64,000 nucleotides of DNA from Desulfococcus sp041737845 (GCF_041737845.1 NZ_JBGSQX010000018.1:108660-172659); one strand, 5' to 3'; numbered from the stretch's first letter, positions 14,442 to 23,872 are shown. Numbers and translations are program-made. The notes: generated by a model not told the origin, from the sequence alone.

Positions 14442-16673
14442 ATGCGAAAAAACCGAATGACCCGACGCGCCAGTTTCCTGACCCCGGTGGACAGAAGACG
14501 CCGGAGGCGCGAAATCATCATCATCGCCGTCATCCTCGCCGTCGTTGCGGCGCTGACCTATGTCGAGAACCGCCTCTTTCAATCTGCCTCGGATTTCCCC
14601 ATATCCAACACCATTCTGATGTTCATCCTCATCAACATCAACCTGCTGCTTCTCCTGCTGGTAATCTTTCTCGTCTTCAGGAACCTCGTCAAGCTCCTGT
14701 ACGAGCGGAAACGCAAGGTCATGGGCGCCAATCTGAGGACCCGCCTGGTGATGGCCTTCATCGGGCTCACCCTCCTGCCGACGATGGTCCTCTTTTTTTT
14801 CTCCATCCATTTCATCACCACCAGCATCGAATTCTGGTTCAATGTCCCCATCGAGCAGGCCCTGGACAACTCCCTCAAGGTCGGCAGGCAACTCTATGGA
14901 TATATCGAAAACAACAACCGCTTTTTCCTGAAACGGATCATCTATCAGGTCGATACGCGGGATTACATTGACGGATCACGGACCGAATCCCTGAATAAAT
15001 ATTCCCGTGTCGTTCAGCGGGAATTCAATCTGGAGGCCGTCGAGTTTTACGACGCCAATGCCCGGCGGGTTGCCGCCGCCGTGGGCGAATCACTCTCGGC
15101 GCCGCCGCCGGCCATGCCCAAAACCCGCTTCACCCAATATCTGGGGGATCAATCCATCCGGGCCATATCCGAGGAGGTGCCCAGCGGGGAACTGAGCCGG
15201 ACGATCAGCACCATCCCCCTGGGGGCCCATCCCCGGAACGCCCGGGGATTCATCATCCTCTCCACCCTGATTCCGCCGAATCTGAGCGAAAACCTGGCAT
15301 CCATTTCCCGGGGCTACGAAGAGTACCAGCAGATCAAACTATTGAAACAGCCCATCCAGGCGACCTATTATATCACCCTCTCCATTGTCGCGCTGCTGGT
15401 GCTTTTTTCGGCCATCTGGCTCGGATTCTATCTGGCAAAATCCATCAGCGTCCCCATCAAGGAACTGGCCGAAGGCACGCGGCGTGTGGCCGGAGGGGAT
15501 CTGAGTTTCAGCATCGCCATGGTCGGCGACGATGAGATCGGCAGCCTCGTGGATTCGTTCAACCGGATGACCCGGGACCTCCGGGCAAACCGGGAGCAAC
15601 TGGAGCTCTCCGCGCGCAAGCTCCGGGAGCAGAACGAGGAGATCGAGGAACGGCGGCAGTACATGGAAATCGTGCTCCGGAACGTGTCCACGGGCGTCAT
15701 CAGCATCGATGCACGGGGGGTCATCCGGACCGCCAACAAGTCGGCGGAACGGCTGCTCAACCTGAAATCGGAGGAGATCCTCCAAAAGAACTACCGAAGG
15801 CTGTTCGAGGGTCACGAGCTGGACCTGGATGCAGATATCCTGGAAAAATTCGTCGACTCCGGGGAAAGCGCCGTCGCGATGCCCCTCCGGCTCACCATCA
15901 ATGACCGGCCCCGCAGCTTCATGATTCACATCAACGCTCTCCGGGACGATAAACGGCGCCACCTCGGGCTGGTCGTGGTCTTCGACGACCTGACAGACCA
16001 GGAAAAGGCCCAGCGGATGGCGGCGTGGCGGGAGGTCGCCCGGAGAATCGCCCACGAGGTCAAAAACCCCCTGACCCCCATCTCCCTTTCGGCCCAGAGG
16101 CTCCGTCGGAAATACCGGCAGGTGATCGGGGACCCGGTCTTTGACGAGTGCACCCAGATGATCATCGACCATGTCGAGCTGATCCGCAACCTCGTGAATG
16201 AATTTTCGAAATTCGCGCGGTTCCCGGCGGCCAATCCGGAGCAGTGCAGGCTTGCGCCCATCATCGAGGAGAGCGTGGCGCTTTTCAGGGAGGGACACCC
16301 CGGCGTCCGATTCGAGCTGGACCTCCCCCCGGACATGCCGCCGCTCAATCTGGACCGTTTCCAGATCAAGCAGGCCGTCATCAACCTCCTGGACAACGCC
16401 ATCAGCGCCATGGGCGGAATCGGCGCCATCACCCTTGGCGCGAGCCACGATCCTTCCCGGAAGACCGTGCGGCTCGACGTCGCCGACACGGGCCCGGGGA
16501 TCTCCCCGCGGGATAAAACAAGGCTTTTCGAACCCGATTTTTCCACGAAAAAGACCGGGATGGGTCTGGGGCTTTCCATCGTCAGCTCCATTGTCGCGGA
16601 TCACAAGGGCGCCATCCGCGTCCAGGACAACCATCCCAAGGGAACGGTATTTGTCATTGAGCTGCCGGTGTAG
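14442..16673 (+). CDS. NtrY-like membrane sensor histidine kinase
   Basis: Sensor kinase of about 743 residues. Order: N-terminal helices (about 25-40, 55-75, 100-120), a periplasmic sensor region to about 305, a helix LSIVALLVLFSAIWLGFYL, HAMP (VPIKELAEGTRRVAGGDL), a coiled stretch, PAS (about 420-530), HisKA with RRIAHEVKNPLTPI where His is the phosphosite, and HATPase with NLLDNAISAM, DTGPGI and GMGLGLSI. It pairs with the NtrX-like regulator 35 bases downstream. The signal is unknown; nitrogen or redox control is known for relatives. The start is uncertain: ATG 14442 and ATG 14457 both lack a clear ribosome binding site. Confidence 0.88.
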   Translation: MRKNRMTRRASFLTPVDRRRRRREIIIIAVILAVVAALTYVENRLFQSASDFPISNTILMFILININLLLLLLVIFLVFRNLVKLLYERKRKVMGANLRTRLVMAFIGLTLLPTMVLFFFSIHFITTSIEFWFNVPIEQALDNSLKVGRQLYGYIENNNRFFLKRIIYQVDTRDYIDGSRTESLNKYSRVVQREFNLEAVEFYDANARRVAAAVGESLSAPPPAMPKTRFTQYLGDQSIRAISEEVPSGELSRTISTIPLGAHPRNARGFIILSTLIPPNLSENLASISRGYEEYQQIKLLKQPIQATYYITLSIVALLVLFSAIWLGFYLAKSISVPIKELAEGTRRVAGGDLSFSIAMVGDDEIGSLVDSFNRMTRDLRANREQLELSARKLREQNEEIEERRQYMEIVLRNVSTGVISIDARGVIRTANKSAERLLNLKSEEILQKNYRRLFEGHELDLDADILEKFVDSGESAVAMPLRLTINDRPRSFMIHINALRDDKRRHLGLVVVFDDLTDQEKAQRMAAWREVARRIAHEVKNPLTPISLSAQRLRRKYRQVIGDPVFDECTQMIIDHVELIRNLVNEFSKFARFPAANPEQCRLAPIIEESVALFREGHPGVRFELDLPPDMPPLNLDRFQIKQAVINLLDNAISAMGGIGAITLGASHDPSRKTVRLDVADTGPGISPRDKTRLFEPDFSTKKTGMGLGLSIVSSIVADHKGAIRVQDNHPKGTVFVIELPV

Positions 16674-16708
16674 CGGAGGCCGGCCAAACACCACGAAAAG
16701 GAGAATTC

Positions 16709-18070
16709 ATGTTCCCCACCATCATGATCATCGACGACGAGCCCAGCATCCTGAAATCCCTGAGCGGGCTCCTGTCGGACGAAGGCTTCGAGGTCATCAC
16801 CGCAAGCAACGGTTACGAAGGGCTCAAGCTGATCGAAGAGAAGTCGCCGGACCTTGTCCTCCTGGACATATGGATGCCGGGCATCGACGGTATCGAGACC
16901 CTGAAGGAGATCAAACGCCACCACCCCTTCCTGCAGGTCATCATCATCACGGGCCACGGCAATATTGAAACAGCGGTGAAGGCCACGAAACTGGGGGCCT
17001 TTGACCTCATCGAAAAGCCCCTCTCCATCGACAAGATCATCGTGGACATCAACAACGCCCTCAACTTCAGAAGGATCGAGGAGGAAAACCGCTACCTCCG
17101 GAAGAAGACGCTCGAAAAGCACGCCATCAACGGCGACAGCCCCGCCATCGCGGAACTCAGAAAACAGATCGCCGTCATCGCCCCCACGGACTCCTGGATC
17201 CTCATCACCGGGGAAAACGGCACCGGCAAGGAACTCGTGGCCCGGACCATCCATCAGTTCAGCAAGCGCGCGGAACAGCCCATGATCGACATCAACTGTG
17301 CGGCGATTCCCGAGGAGCGCCTGGAAAGCGAGCTGTTCGGCCACGAAAAGGGGGCGGTCGCCTGGTCCGACACACGGAAGCGCGGGCGATTCGAGATGGC
17401 CAATTCGGGGACACTTTTTCTGGACGAGATCGGCGACATGAGCCTTCAGACCCAGGCCAAGCTGCTTCGGGTGCTCCAGGAACAGACCTTCCAGCGGGTC
17501 GGCGGCGGCAGGGACATCCGCGTCGACGTCCGGATCGTCGCCGCCTCCAACAAGGACCTCGAAGCCGAAATCGCTCAGGGCAGGTTTCGGGAGGACCTCT
17601 ATTACCGGCTCAACGAAATCCCCATCCACGTCCCGCCGCTCAGAAGCCGGACCCAGGACATCCCCCTCCTGATGCGGATCTTTCTCGAAGACCGCGGAAA
17701 AAAGAACGGCCCCTCCCCGACGGGAATGGACCCCGAAGCCATGGCGATGCTCCTGTCCTATCCCTGGCCCGGCAATGTCCGGGAGCTCAAGAACCTTATC
17801 GGCCGCCTCATGATCATTCTGGACAAGCCCGTCATCGCGGCCGCGGACATCCCGTTTCCCTACAACCCCGTTGCCGGAGAGCGGGGAAAATCGGAAGAGG
17901 AGCTTTTCCGCATCGACCAGCTCTCCGCCGCCAAGGAGCGGTTCGAGATGGAGTTCATCCGCAGGAAGTTCTCCCGGCACGGCAACAATCTCACCAAGAC
18001 CGCAAGCGTGATCGGGATCGACCCGGCCGAACTGCGCCGGAAACTCCGGCAGTTCGGGGTGTCGGTGTGA
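16709..18070 (+). CDS. NtrX-like response regulator lacking GAFTGA
   Basis: A 453-residue regulator: receiver domain with acidic pocket DDE and phosphosite Asp53 (LLDIWMPG), AAA+ domain with Walker A GENGTGKE (168-175) and Walker B GTLFLDEIGD, and a C-terminal Fis-type helix-turn-helix ending AELRRKLRQFGVSV. In the loop that contacts sigma-54, GAFTGA is replaced by GAVAWS (215-220) followed by DTRKRGRFE. It therefore probably does not activate sigma-54 holoenzyme, as reported for some other NtrX proteins. It is cotranscribed with the kinase and overlaps rsmD by four bases. Confidence 0.9.
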   Translation: MFPTIMIIDDEPSILKSLSGLLSDEGFEVITASNGYEGLKLIEEKSPDLVLLDIWMPGIDGIETLKEIKRHHPFLQVIIITGHGNIETAVKATKLGAFDLIEKPLSIDKIIVDINNALNFRRIEEENRYLRKKTLEKHAINGDSPAIAELRKQIAVIAPTDSWILITGENGTGKELVARTIHQFSKRAEQPMIDINCAAIPEERLESELFGHEKGAVAWSDTRKRGRFEMANSGTLFLDEIGDMSLQTQAKLLRVLQEQTFQRVGGGRDIRVDVRIVAASNKDLEAEIAQGRFREDLYYRLNEIPIHVPPLRSRTQDIPLLMRIFLEDRGKKNGPSPTGMDPEAMAMLLSYPWPGNVRELKNLIGRLMIILDKPVIAAADIPFPYNPVAGERGKSEEELFRIDQLSAAKERFEMEFIRRKFSRHGNNLTKTASVIGIDPAELRRKLRQFGVSV

Positions 18071-18633
18071 GGGTCATCGGCGGCCGTCTGCGGGGCCGGA
18101 AACTCATCCCCATCCGCGGCAGCGACATCCGCCCGACCGCAGACCGGGTCCGGGAGGCCGTCTTCAACATCATCGCCTCCGACATCCGGGACGCCCGGGT
18201 GCTGGATCTCTTCGCAGGCACCGGCGCAATGGGCATCGAGGCCCTGAGCCGGGGGGCAAGGTCAGCGGTCTTCATCGACGGCCGGAAAGCATCCCTTGCC
18301 GTGGTTCGGAAAAACATCGATCTTCTGGGCATCGGGGACCGCTCCCGGGTCATCCTGTGGGACGCCGCAAGAAACCTGAACTGCCTCAGGGCCGAGACGC
18401 CCGACATCCATCTGGTGTTCATGGATCCGCCCTACCAGAAAAGCCTGGTCGGGCCGGCCCTTCTCCACCTCGCCGACTGCGGCGCTCTTCTGCCGGGCGC
18501 CCTGATTGTGGTCGAACACGCCGTTTCGGAACCCTTGCCGGAAGAGATGGCGGCATATGCGCTCGCGGATCAACGAAAGTACGGAAAAACCTTTGTGTCC
18601 CTGCTCAATTATGTTATGGACGCACAAGCATAA
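18067..18633 (+). CDS. rsmD: 16S rRNA (guanine(966)-N(2))-methyltransferase RsmD
   Basis: RsmD methylates G966 of 16S rRNA. The 188-residue product has the Rossmann SAM site LDLFAGTGAMGIEALSRGA and the catalytic motif VFMDPPY, and it opens with MRVIGGRLRGRKL, typical of the family. The GTG start overlaps the ntrX stop as GTGA. It is followed by coaD, a frequent pairing. Confidence 0.94.
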   Translation: MRVIGGRLRGRKLIPIRGSDIRPTADRVREAVFNIIASDIRDARVLDLFAGTGAMGIEALSRGARSAVFIDGRKASLAVVRKNIDLLGIGDRSRVILWDAARNLNCLRAETPDIHLVFMDPPYQKSLVGPALLHLADCGALLPGALIVVEHAVSEPLPEEMAAYALADQRKYGKTFVSLLNYVMDAQA

Positions 18634-18652
18634 CCACAGGGACGACGATCTC

Positions 18653-19150
18653 ATGCCAAAAACAGCGATTTATCCCGGTTCTTTCGACCCCGTCACCAAC
18701 GGACATCTGGATATCATTCACCGAGGACTTCAGATCTTCGACAGGATCATCGTCACCATCCTCTGCAATCCTGCCAAGACGAGCCTTTTCACCATCGAGG
18801 AGCGAGTGGAAATGCTCAAGGACAGCCTCTCGGAGCTTCCCGCCGTGGAGGTGGACGTCTTTCACGGGCTCCTCGTGGATTATGGCCGCCTGCGGCAGGC
18901 CGATGCCATCCTGCGCGGCATGCGAGCCGTTTCGGATTTCGAATACGAATTCCAGATGGCCCTCATGAACCGGAAGCTGAACCGGGACATCCAGACGGTC
19001 TTCATGATGACCGGGCTTCGGTGGATCTTCACGAGTTCCACCATTATCAAGGAAGCCGCCAAATTCGGCGGGGATATCGAAGACATGGTGCCGCCCCTCG
19101 TGAATCGAAAACTGAGAGAAAAAGCGGCCCGGGCCGGCACTGCCGCCTGA
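18653..19150 (+). CDS. coaD: Pantetheine-phosphate adenylyltransferase
   Basis: CoaD transfers AMP from ATP to 4'-phosphopantetheine, the penultimate step of CoA synthesis. The 165-residue product has the nucleotidyltransferase motif YPGSFDPVTNGHLDII with the T/HxGH-like signature, a central RGMRAVSDFEYEFQMALMN, and the C-terminal FTSSTIIKEAAKFGGDI (the ISSTxxR equivalent). The ATG at 18653 was chosen because the family opens exactly there; an open frame further upstream overlaps rsmD. Confidence 0.95.
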   Translation: MPKTAIYPGSFDPVTNGHLDIIHRGLQIFDRIIVTILCNPAKTSLFTIEERVEMLKDSLSELPAVEVDVFHGLLVDYGRLRQADAILRGMRAVSDFEYEFQMALMNRKLNRDIQTVFMMTGLRWIFTSSTIIKEAAKFGGDIEDMVPPLVNRKLREKAARAGTAA

Positions 19151-19280
19151 TTCATCCTGCCCCCGGAGAGGGTATCCGGGATGCCCTGGTCTCTTCCGGC
19201 CGGAGCCCTGACGCCTCCGTCTGCGACTGGGCACTCCGCGAGGGTGTCAACCTTTAACCGAACCCCGCCACATCACCGCT

Positions 19281-20177
19281 ATGGATCTCTGGCAGCTCAA
19301 CATATTCTGCAAGGTCATCGAACTCAAAAGCTTCTCGAAAGCCGGAGAAGCCGTTCACCTGTCGCAGCCCACGGTCAGCAGCCATATCAAGGAGCTGGAG
19401 GCCCATTTCAAGTGCCGGCTGATCGACCGCCTGGCCAAGGAGGCGATCCCCACCAAAGCCGGTGAACTCCTTTATGAATACGGCAGAAGGCTGATCGCCC
19501 TCAAGGAAGAGACGGAAACGGCCCTGGCGGAATTTCAGGGGAGCCTGAGGGGTCGGCTGGTGGTCGGCGGCTCGACCATTCCCGGGGTCTACATCCTGCC
19601 CCGGATGGCGGGCGCGTTTGTCGGCGCCTATCCGGATGTCACCCTCGCCATCCGCATCGGGGATACGGAGGGCATCATCGAGGATATTCTCAGCGGGCTC
19701 CTGGAGATCGGCATCGTGGGGGCGAAAACCGGGCCGAAGCAGATCCAGCAGGAGGCCCTTGTTGAAGACGAACTCTGCCTCGTCGTACCCGCCGATCATC
19801 CCTGGGCAGACGCCGGTGAGATCGGGCTGCCCGAGCTGAAAAAGGCGCCCTTCATCATCAGGGAAGCGGGCTCGGGAACACTTGCATCCATCCAGAATCA
19901 ACTGGCGGCAGCATCAAGCGGGATCGATCAGCTCAACGTCATCGCCGAGATGGGCAGCACGGCGGCCGTCATCCAGGGGATCAAGGGGCATGTGGGCATC
20001 TCGATCCTGTCACGGATAGCGGTCACCGAGGAGCTCGCCCGGGGCACCCTGAAAGCCGTCGCCGTCAGCGGAATAACCCTGAAACGCCACTTCTACCTGA
20101 CCTTCCATCGCAGGAAGACCCTTTCCCCTCTGTCGAGGGCGTTCATCGGCTTCCTGAGGCGTCGGATTCACTCCTGA
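19281..20177 (+). CDS. LysR-family transcriptional regulator
   Basis: A 298-residue LysR regulator: winged helix-turn-helix in residues 1-60 (FSKAGEAVHLSQPTVSSHIKEL) and a periplasmic-binding-like effector domain from about 90. It resembles LysR proteins that occur with selenium metabolism genes in Deltaproteobacteria, but I cannot confirm that here and no selenium gene is adjacent. Its last 35 bases overlap the convergent DUF368 gene. The effector and targets are unknown. Confidence 0.88.
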   Translation: MDLWQLNIFCKVIELKSFSKAGEAVHLSQPTVSSHIKELEAHFKCRLIDRLAKEAIPTKAGELLYEYGRRLIALKEETETALAEFQGSLRGRLVVGGSTIPGVYILPRMAGAFVGAYPDVTLAIRIGDTEGIIEDILSGLLEIGIVGAKTGPKQIQQEALVEDELCLVVPADHPWADAGEIGLPELKKAPFIIREAGSGTLASIQNQLAAASSGIDQLNVIAEMGSTAAVIQGIKGHVGISILSRIAVTEELARGTLKAVAVSGITLKRHFYLTFHRRKTLSPLSRAFIGFLRRRIHS

Positions 20178-21168
20178 TCCGCGCCTCCCGTTCGTGGATG
20201 ACCGCCACCACGGACGAACGCGAAGAGAGCTTGTCGATGAAAAAGACCAGCAGAAACCCCAAGACGGCGACCAGAACGGCCCCCGCGAGATAGGGCTGGT
20301 TTCCGGTCGATTCGAGATAGGATCCGGGGAAAACATTTCTTTCCACGAGCGGTTTCACCTCTCCCGCCGACGAGATAAAGGTCTCGACCACGATCTTCCA
20401 CGGCCATACCTTGTTCAGGGACCCCATCATCAGCCCGGTCAGGCAGGCGATGGTCGGCGCATGCCAGCGCCTCAGGGTCCAGGAGAGCAGGTGGGAAAAG
20501 GAGAGAATGCCCACGGTGCAGCCGCAGCCGAAAACGGCGATGACCATAAGGTTGAAATCCCGGATCGCGGAAAAGATATATTCGTATTTGGACAGCAGTA
20601 CCAGGATGAAACTCCCGGATATTCCCGGCAGGATCATGGCGCAGATGGCGATCATGCCGGAAAGAAAGACAAACCACAACGCTTCGGGGGTCCGGGCGGG
20701 AACGGCGACCGTGATGTAATACCCCAGCGCCGCCCCCAGGAGTCCGAAACCGAGGATTGACGGACCCCACGCCCCGATTCTTCTGGCCACGGCCAAGATG
20801 GATGCGATGATCAGCCCGAAGAAAAATGCCCAGATCAGCACGGGAAAATGGGTGAGCCAGTAGAGGATCAGGCGCGAAAAGATGAGAATGGATGTTGCGA
20901 TGCCGGCGAGCAGCACGGTCAGGAAGGTCCCGTGGACATGCCGCCAGAGCGCCTTGAACTCGCGACGGTAAAGCAGTCCCAGTGCCCGGCCGTCAAAGGA
21001 GCGGATGGCCAGAAGCAGCTCCTCGTAAATGCCCGAAATGAAGGCGACGGTCCCCCCGGACACCCCGGGGACCACGTCGGCCGCCCCCATGGCAATCCCT
21101 TTGAGATAGAGCAGAATCAGTGATGGCATGAGCGCGTCGGTGCCTTCCTTTCTGGTTTTACCGGTCAT
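20143..21168 (-). CDS. popT: DUF368 membrane protein (PopT-type undecaprenyl phosphate carrier)
   Basis: A 341-residue protein with about nine membrane helices and the DUF368 signature GAADVVPGVSGGTVAFISG near the N-terminus. Its inverted counterpart is MILPGISGSFILVLLSKY. DUF368 proteins have been shown to return undecaprenyl phosphate across the inner membrane for cell-wall and LPS assembly. The ATG at 21168 overlaps the pcm stop as ATGA, so I reject the longer frame upstream. The functional assignment relies on family knowledge. Confidence 0.82.
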   Translation of the reverse strand: MTGKTRKEGTDALMPSLILLYLKGIAMGAADVVPGVSGGTVAFISGIYEELLLAIRSFDGRALGLLYRREFKALWRHVHGTFLTVLLAGIATSILIFSRLILYWLTHFPVLIWAFFFGLIIASILAVARRIGAWGPSILGFGLLGAALGYYITVAVPARTPEALWFVFLSGMIAICAMILPGISGSFILVLLSKYEYIFSAIRDFNLMVIAVFGCGCTVGILSFSHLLSWTLRRWHAPTIACLTGLMMGSLNKVWPWKIVVETFISSAGEVKPLVERNVFPGSYLESTGNQPYLAGAVLVAVLGFLLVFFIDKLSSRSSVVAVIHEREARIRSESDASGSR

Positions 21169-21824
21169 TCCTTTTTCCACGCATGCTCGCCGACCAGCTT
21201 GACAAAGCGGCACCCGCCGAGGCTGACCTGGTGGACGCCGTGATCGTCTTTGACCACCTGGATCAAATCCTGGATGTGCTGGTCTCCCACGGGAATCACC
21301 ATGCGACCGCCGGGCGCCAGTTGTTCGATCAGCGGCTGCGGGATCACGGGGGAGCCCGCGGTGACGATGATCGCGTCAAAGGGGCTCTGCTCCTTCCAGC
21401 CGCCGGTTCCGTCGGCGCACAGGGTGACGATGTTGTGGTATTTGAGGGTGTCGAAGAGCCGGCGGGTCTTGATGTACAGCGAGTGGATCCTCTCGATGGT
21501 GTAGACGCGGTAGACGATCCGGGCGAGAATCGCAGCCTGGTATCCCGAGCCGGTGCCGATCTCGAGCACGCGGTCTTTCTCCCCCACCCGGAGGGCCTGG
21601 GTCATCTCCGCGACGATATAGGGCTGCGAAATGGTCTGCCCGTCGCCGATGGGCAGGGGGAAATCGCCGTAGGCCTGGTCCTCCAGCGCTTCGCTCACAA
21701 AGAGATGACGCGGCACACTGCGCATGGCGGCAAGCACCCGTTCATCCCGGATTCCCCGCGCCTCGATCTGACGTTTGACCATCTCTTCACGCCGGCGAAG
21801 ATATTTTGATGTCTCTTTATCCAT
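21165..21824 (-). CDS. pcm: Protein-L-isoaspartate O-methyltransferase
   Basis: Pcm methylates isoaspartyl residues in damaged proteins and so starts their repair. The 219-residue product has PRHLFV, GQTISQPYIVAEM (substrate loop), the SAM site VLEIGTGSGYQAAIL, and the late motifs FDAIIVTAGSP and LAPGGRMVIPVG. The ATG at 21824 is preferred over a TTG at 21842. It is coupled by a 4-bp overlap to the DUF368 gene. Confidence 0.93.
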   Translation of the reverse strand: MDKETSKYLRRREEMVKRQIEARGIRDERVLAAMRSVPRHLFVSEALEDQAYGDFPLPIGDGQTISQPYIVAEMTQALRVGEKDRVLEIGTGSGYQAAILARIVYRVYTIERIHSLYIKTRRLFDTLKYHNIVTLCADGTGGWKEQSPFDAIIVTAGSPVIPQPLIEQLAPGGRMVIPVGDQHIQDLIQVVKDDHGVHQVSLGGCRFVKLVGEHAWKKE

Positions 21825-22025
21825 AATCTCTTTTCTTATCAAGTCCGTGGCGTTACGTCAAGGATTAACCTATTATTTTAATTATAATTACCAATAAGTT
21901 AGACCAAATCCCCCCGGGACTTCGCAAAATGAGGCCATGCCGCGTCCGTCTGTTTTTCTTATTTTCTTGGCGTATCTTATGGTATATCACGCCCAACGGC
22001 AAACAGAAGGATTGAAATCGACCCG

Positions 22026-23057
22026 ATGAACAGTGCAAAACATCTTGTGATCGTCTGTTTCCTGTCCATCGTCATGATCATCGCCGGTACCGGAGGATAC
22101 ATGGTGATCGAGGGCTGGGGGGTTCTCGACGCACTCTACATGACGGTCATCACCGTCGCCTCGGTGGGATACTCCGAGGTGCAGACCCTCAGCTCCGCCG
22201 GCCGGATCTACACCATGTTCCTGATCTTTCTGGGACTTGGATTTTTCGTGTATGTCGCCGGGGCCGTGGTCCAGTTCATGGTGGAAGGGCAGATCCGCAA
22301 TGCCCTGGGGAGGCGCAGATTGGACAGAAAGATCAACCAGCTCGAAAATCACTTTATCATCTGCGGATACGGCCGCATCGGCCGGGTCCTCTGCAAGAAG
22401 CTGAAAAGCAGGCCCATGGGCATCGTCGTCATCGAGAAGGACCCCGAACTGATCGCCGTGATGGAGGCCGACGGGATGCTCTATCTCTCGGGCGACGCCG
22501 CCAGCGAAATGCTGCTTTTGAAGGCGGGCATCGACCGCGCGAAAGGCCTTGTGGCCGTCCTCGCCACGGACACGGACAATGTCTTTCTGGTCCTGACGGC
22601 CCGGCAGCTCAACAAAACCATCGAGATCATCGCCCGGGCCGGCCACGAGGCGTCCATGGCCAAACTCACGGCCGCCGGGGCGAACCGGGTGGAGTCGCCG
22701 TACGCCATGGGTGCCGCCAACATGGCCAACCGCATTCTGAGACCCACGGTCACCACCTTTCTCGACCTGGCCTTCACCTACCACCGCAAAGACATCCAGA
22801 TGGAAGAAATTCCGGTCGGCGAAGACTCCTCCCTCGTCGGCAAGATGCTCAAGGATTCGGGCATTCGCCAGAACTTCAATCTCATCATCATCGCCATCAA
22901 GAAATCCGACGGCGGCATGCTGTTCAACCCCTCCTTTGAGGCGACCATCAACAACGGCGATACCCTGATCGCCGTGGGAGAGTCGGATAATCTGGAAAAA
23001 CTGGAGAAGATTTTAAACCCGCACGAGCCGTCCGGTCCCCTGCGGGCAGGGCGTTAA
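22026..23057 (+). CDS. Two-helix potassium channel with RCK (TrkA) domain
   Basis: A 343-residue MthK-type channel. Two membrane helices (about 6-26 and 62-88) flank a pore loop with ITVASVGYSEV as selectivity filter. A TrkA-N domain follows, with the NAD-binding motif FIICGYGRIGRVL (about 110), and then a TrkA-C domain from about 250. The filter ends in GYS rather than GYG, which may alter selectivity. The nearest ribosome binding site, AAGGA, is further from the ATG than usual. The gene overlaps the convergent cyclo-ligase gene by four bases. Confidence 0.88.
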   Translation: MNSAKHLVIVCFLSIVMIIAGTGGYMVIEGWGVLDALYMTVITVASVGYSEVQTLSSAGRIYTMFLIFLGLGFFVYVAGAVVQFMVEGQIRNALGRRRLDRKINQLENHFIICGYGRIGRVLCKKLKSRPMGIVVIEKDPELIAVMEADGMLYLSGDAASEMLLLKAGIDRAKGLVAVLATDTDNVFLVLTARQLNKTIEIIARAGHEASMAKLTAAGANRVESPYAMGAANMANRILRPTVTTFLDLAFTYHRKDIQMEEIPVGEDSSLVGKMLKDSGIRQNFNLIIIAIKKSDGGMLFNPSFEATINNGDTLIAVGESDNLEKLEKILNPHEPSGPLRAGR

Positions 23058-23641
23058 ATTTTGTAGATGATCCGCTGATCGGTGATGATGATGTCGATAT
23101 ATTTGTCATGGGATTCCATGGGAACCTGAGGAATGATATGGGATTCCAGAATCAGGGCGACCTTCCGGGTGGTGACGGACAGTTTGGGGATGAGACGGTC
23201 GTAATATCCGAGCCCCGAGCCGATGCGGCCGCCCTTTTCGTCGAATGCGACCCCTGGGATGACGGCAATGTCCACCTGGTCGATGGGCACCCGCTTGCAG
23301 CGGTTCGGATCCGGCTCGAGGACGCCCCGGGGGCCGATCTTGAGATCTTTCTGGATATCATCAACCTTTAAAAGAGTCATGGTCCGCTTCTCTCTGCCGA
23401 AGGCAGGAAGGACGACGATCTTGTGTTGTTCGAAGCACCACTCAAGGATGGGCCGGGTCGGAATTTCATGCGGCAGGTTCATGTACAGGAGAGGGATCTT
23501 GGCTTCCATGAAATTGGCGAAGTCAAAGAGACGCTCTGCAACGCGCCGGGTCTTCTCCTTGAAATCATCCTCGGAAAGGGCATCTACGCTCTTGATCATC
23601 TCGGTCCGGATACTGATTTTCTTCTCTTTGATCTCATCCAT
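23054..23641 (-). CDS. 5-formyltetrahydrofolate cyclo-ligase
   Basis: The enzyme converts 5-formyl-THF and ATP to 5,10-methenyl-THF, rescuing a dead-end folate. The 195-residue product has the family motifs IPLLYMNLPHEIPTRPI, VLEPDPNRCKRV and the strongly conserved GGRIGSGLGYYDRL, which binds ATP phosphate. The ATG at 23641 follows AGGGGAG. The longer open frame upstream runs into the promoter. The gene joins metF and others in folate one-carbon metabolism, though not in one operon. Confidence 0.93.
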   Translation of the reverse strand: MDEIKEKKISIRTEMIKSVDALSEDDFKEKTRRVAERLFDFANFMEAKIPLLYMNLPHEIPTRPILEWCFEQHKIVVLPAFGREKRTMTLLKVDDIQKDLKIGPRGVLEPDPNRCKRVPIDQVDIAVIPGVAFDEKGGRIGSGLGYYDRLIPKLSVTTRKVALILESHIIPQVPMESHDKYIDIIITDQRIIYKI

Positions 23642-23697
23642 GTGGAACTCCCCTAGACACGTCTTTCCAAGACAATTTTTTATAAAAATTATAAATA

Positions 23698-23725
23698 TAT
23701 ATACAATTTCAGAACGTAAAGTCAA
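23698..23725 (-). promoter_or_regulatory. Promoter of the cyclo-ligase gene
   Basis: The minus strand reads TTGACT, 16 bases, then TATATA, within a very AT-rich stretch. It is about 57 bases upstream of the start codon. Confidence 0.55.
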
Positions 23726-23738
23726 CCAATATTAGCCA

Positions 23739-23767
23739 TTGACTCCCCCCATCGCCCATGGTAGTTT
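23739..23767 (+). promoter_or_regulatory. Candidate serS promoter
   Basis: TTGACT, 17 bases, then TAGTTT, about 105 bases before serS and back to back with the cyclo-ligase promoter. The -10 box is weak. Confidence 0.35.
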
Positions 23768-23872
23768 TTTGCCATTTTTTCCGGCGCCGCCGGCCATCCG
23801 TGCCGCCAACTGCCGATGAAGGATTTTTTTCCTCTTCAGAATAAACCGACTTTTGAGATTATAGGAATTATT

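Noticed and set aside
23642..23872. 6S RNA next to the formyl-THF cyclo-ligase gene
   Set aside because: This pairing is known in gammaproteobacteria, but the gap is mostly AT-rich promoter sequence and cannot form the long 6S hairpin.
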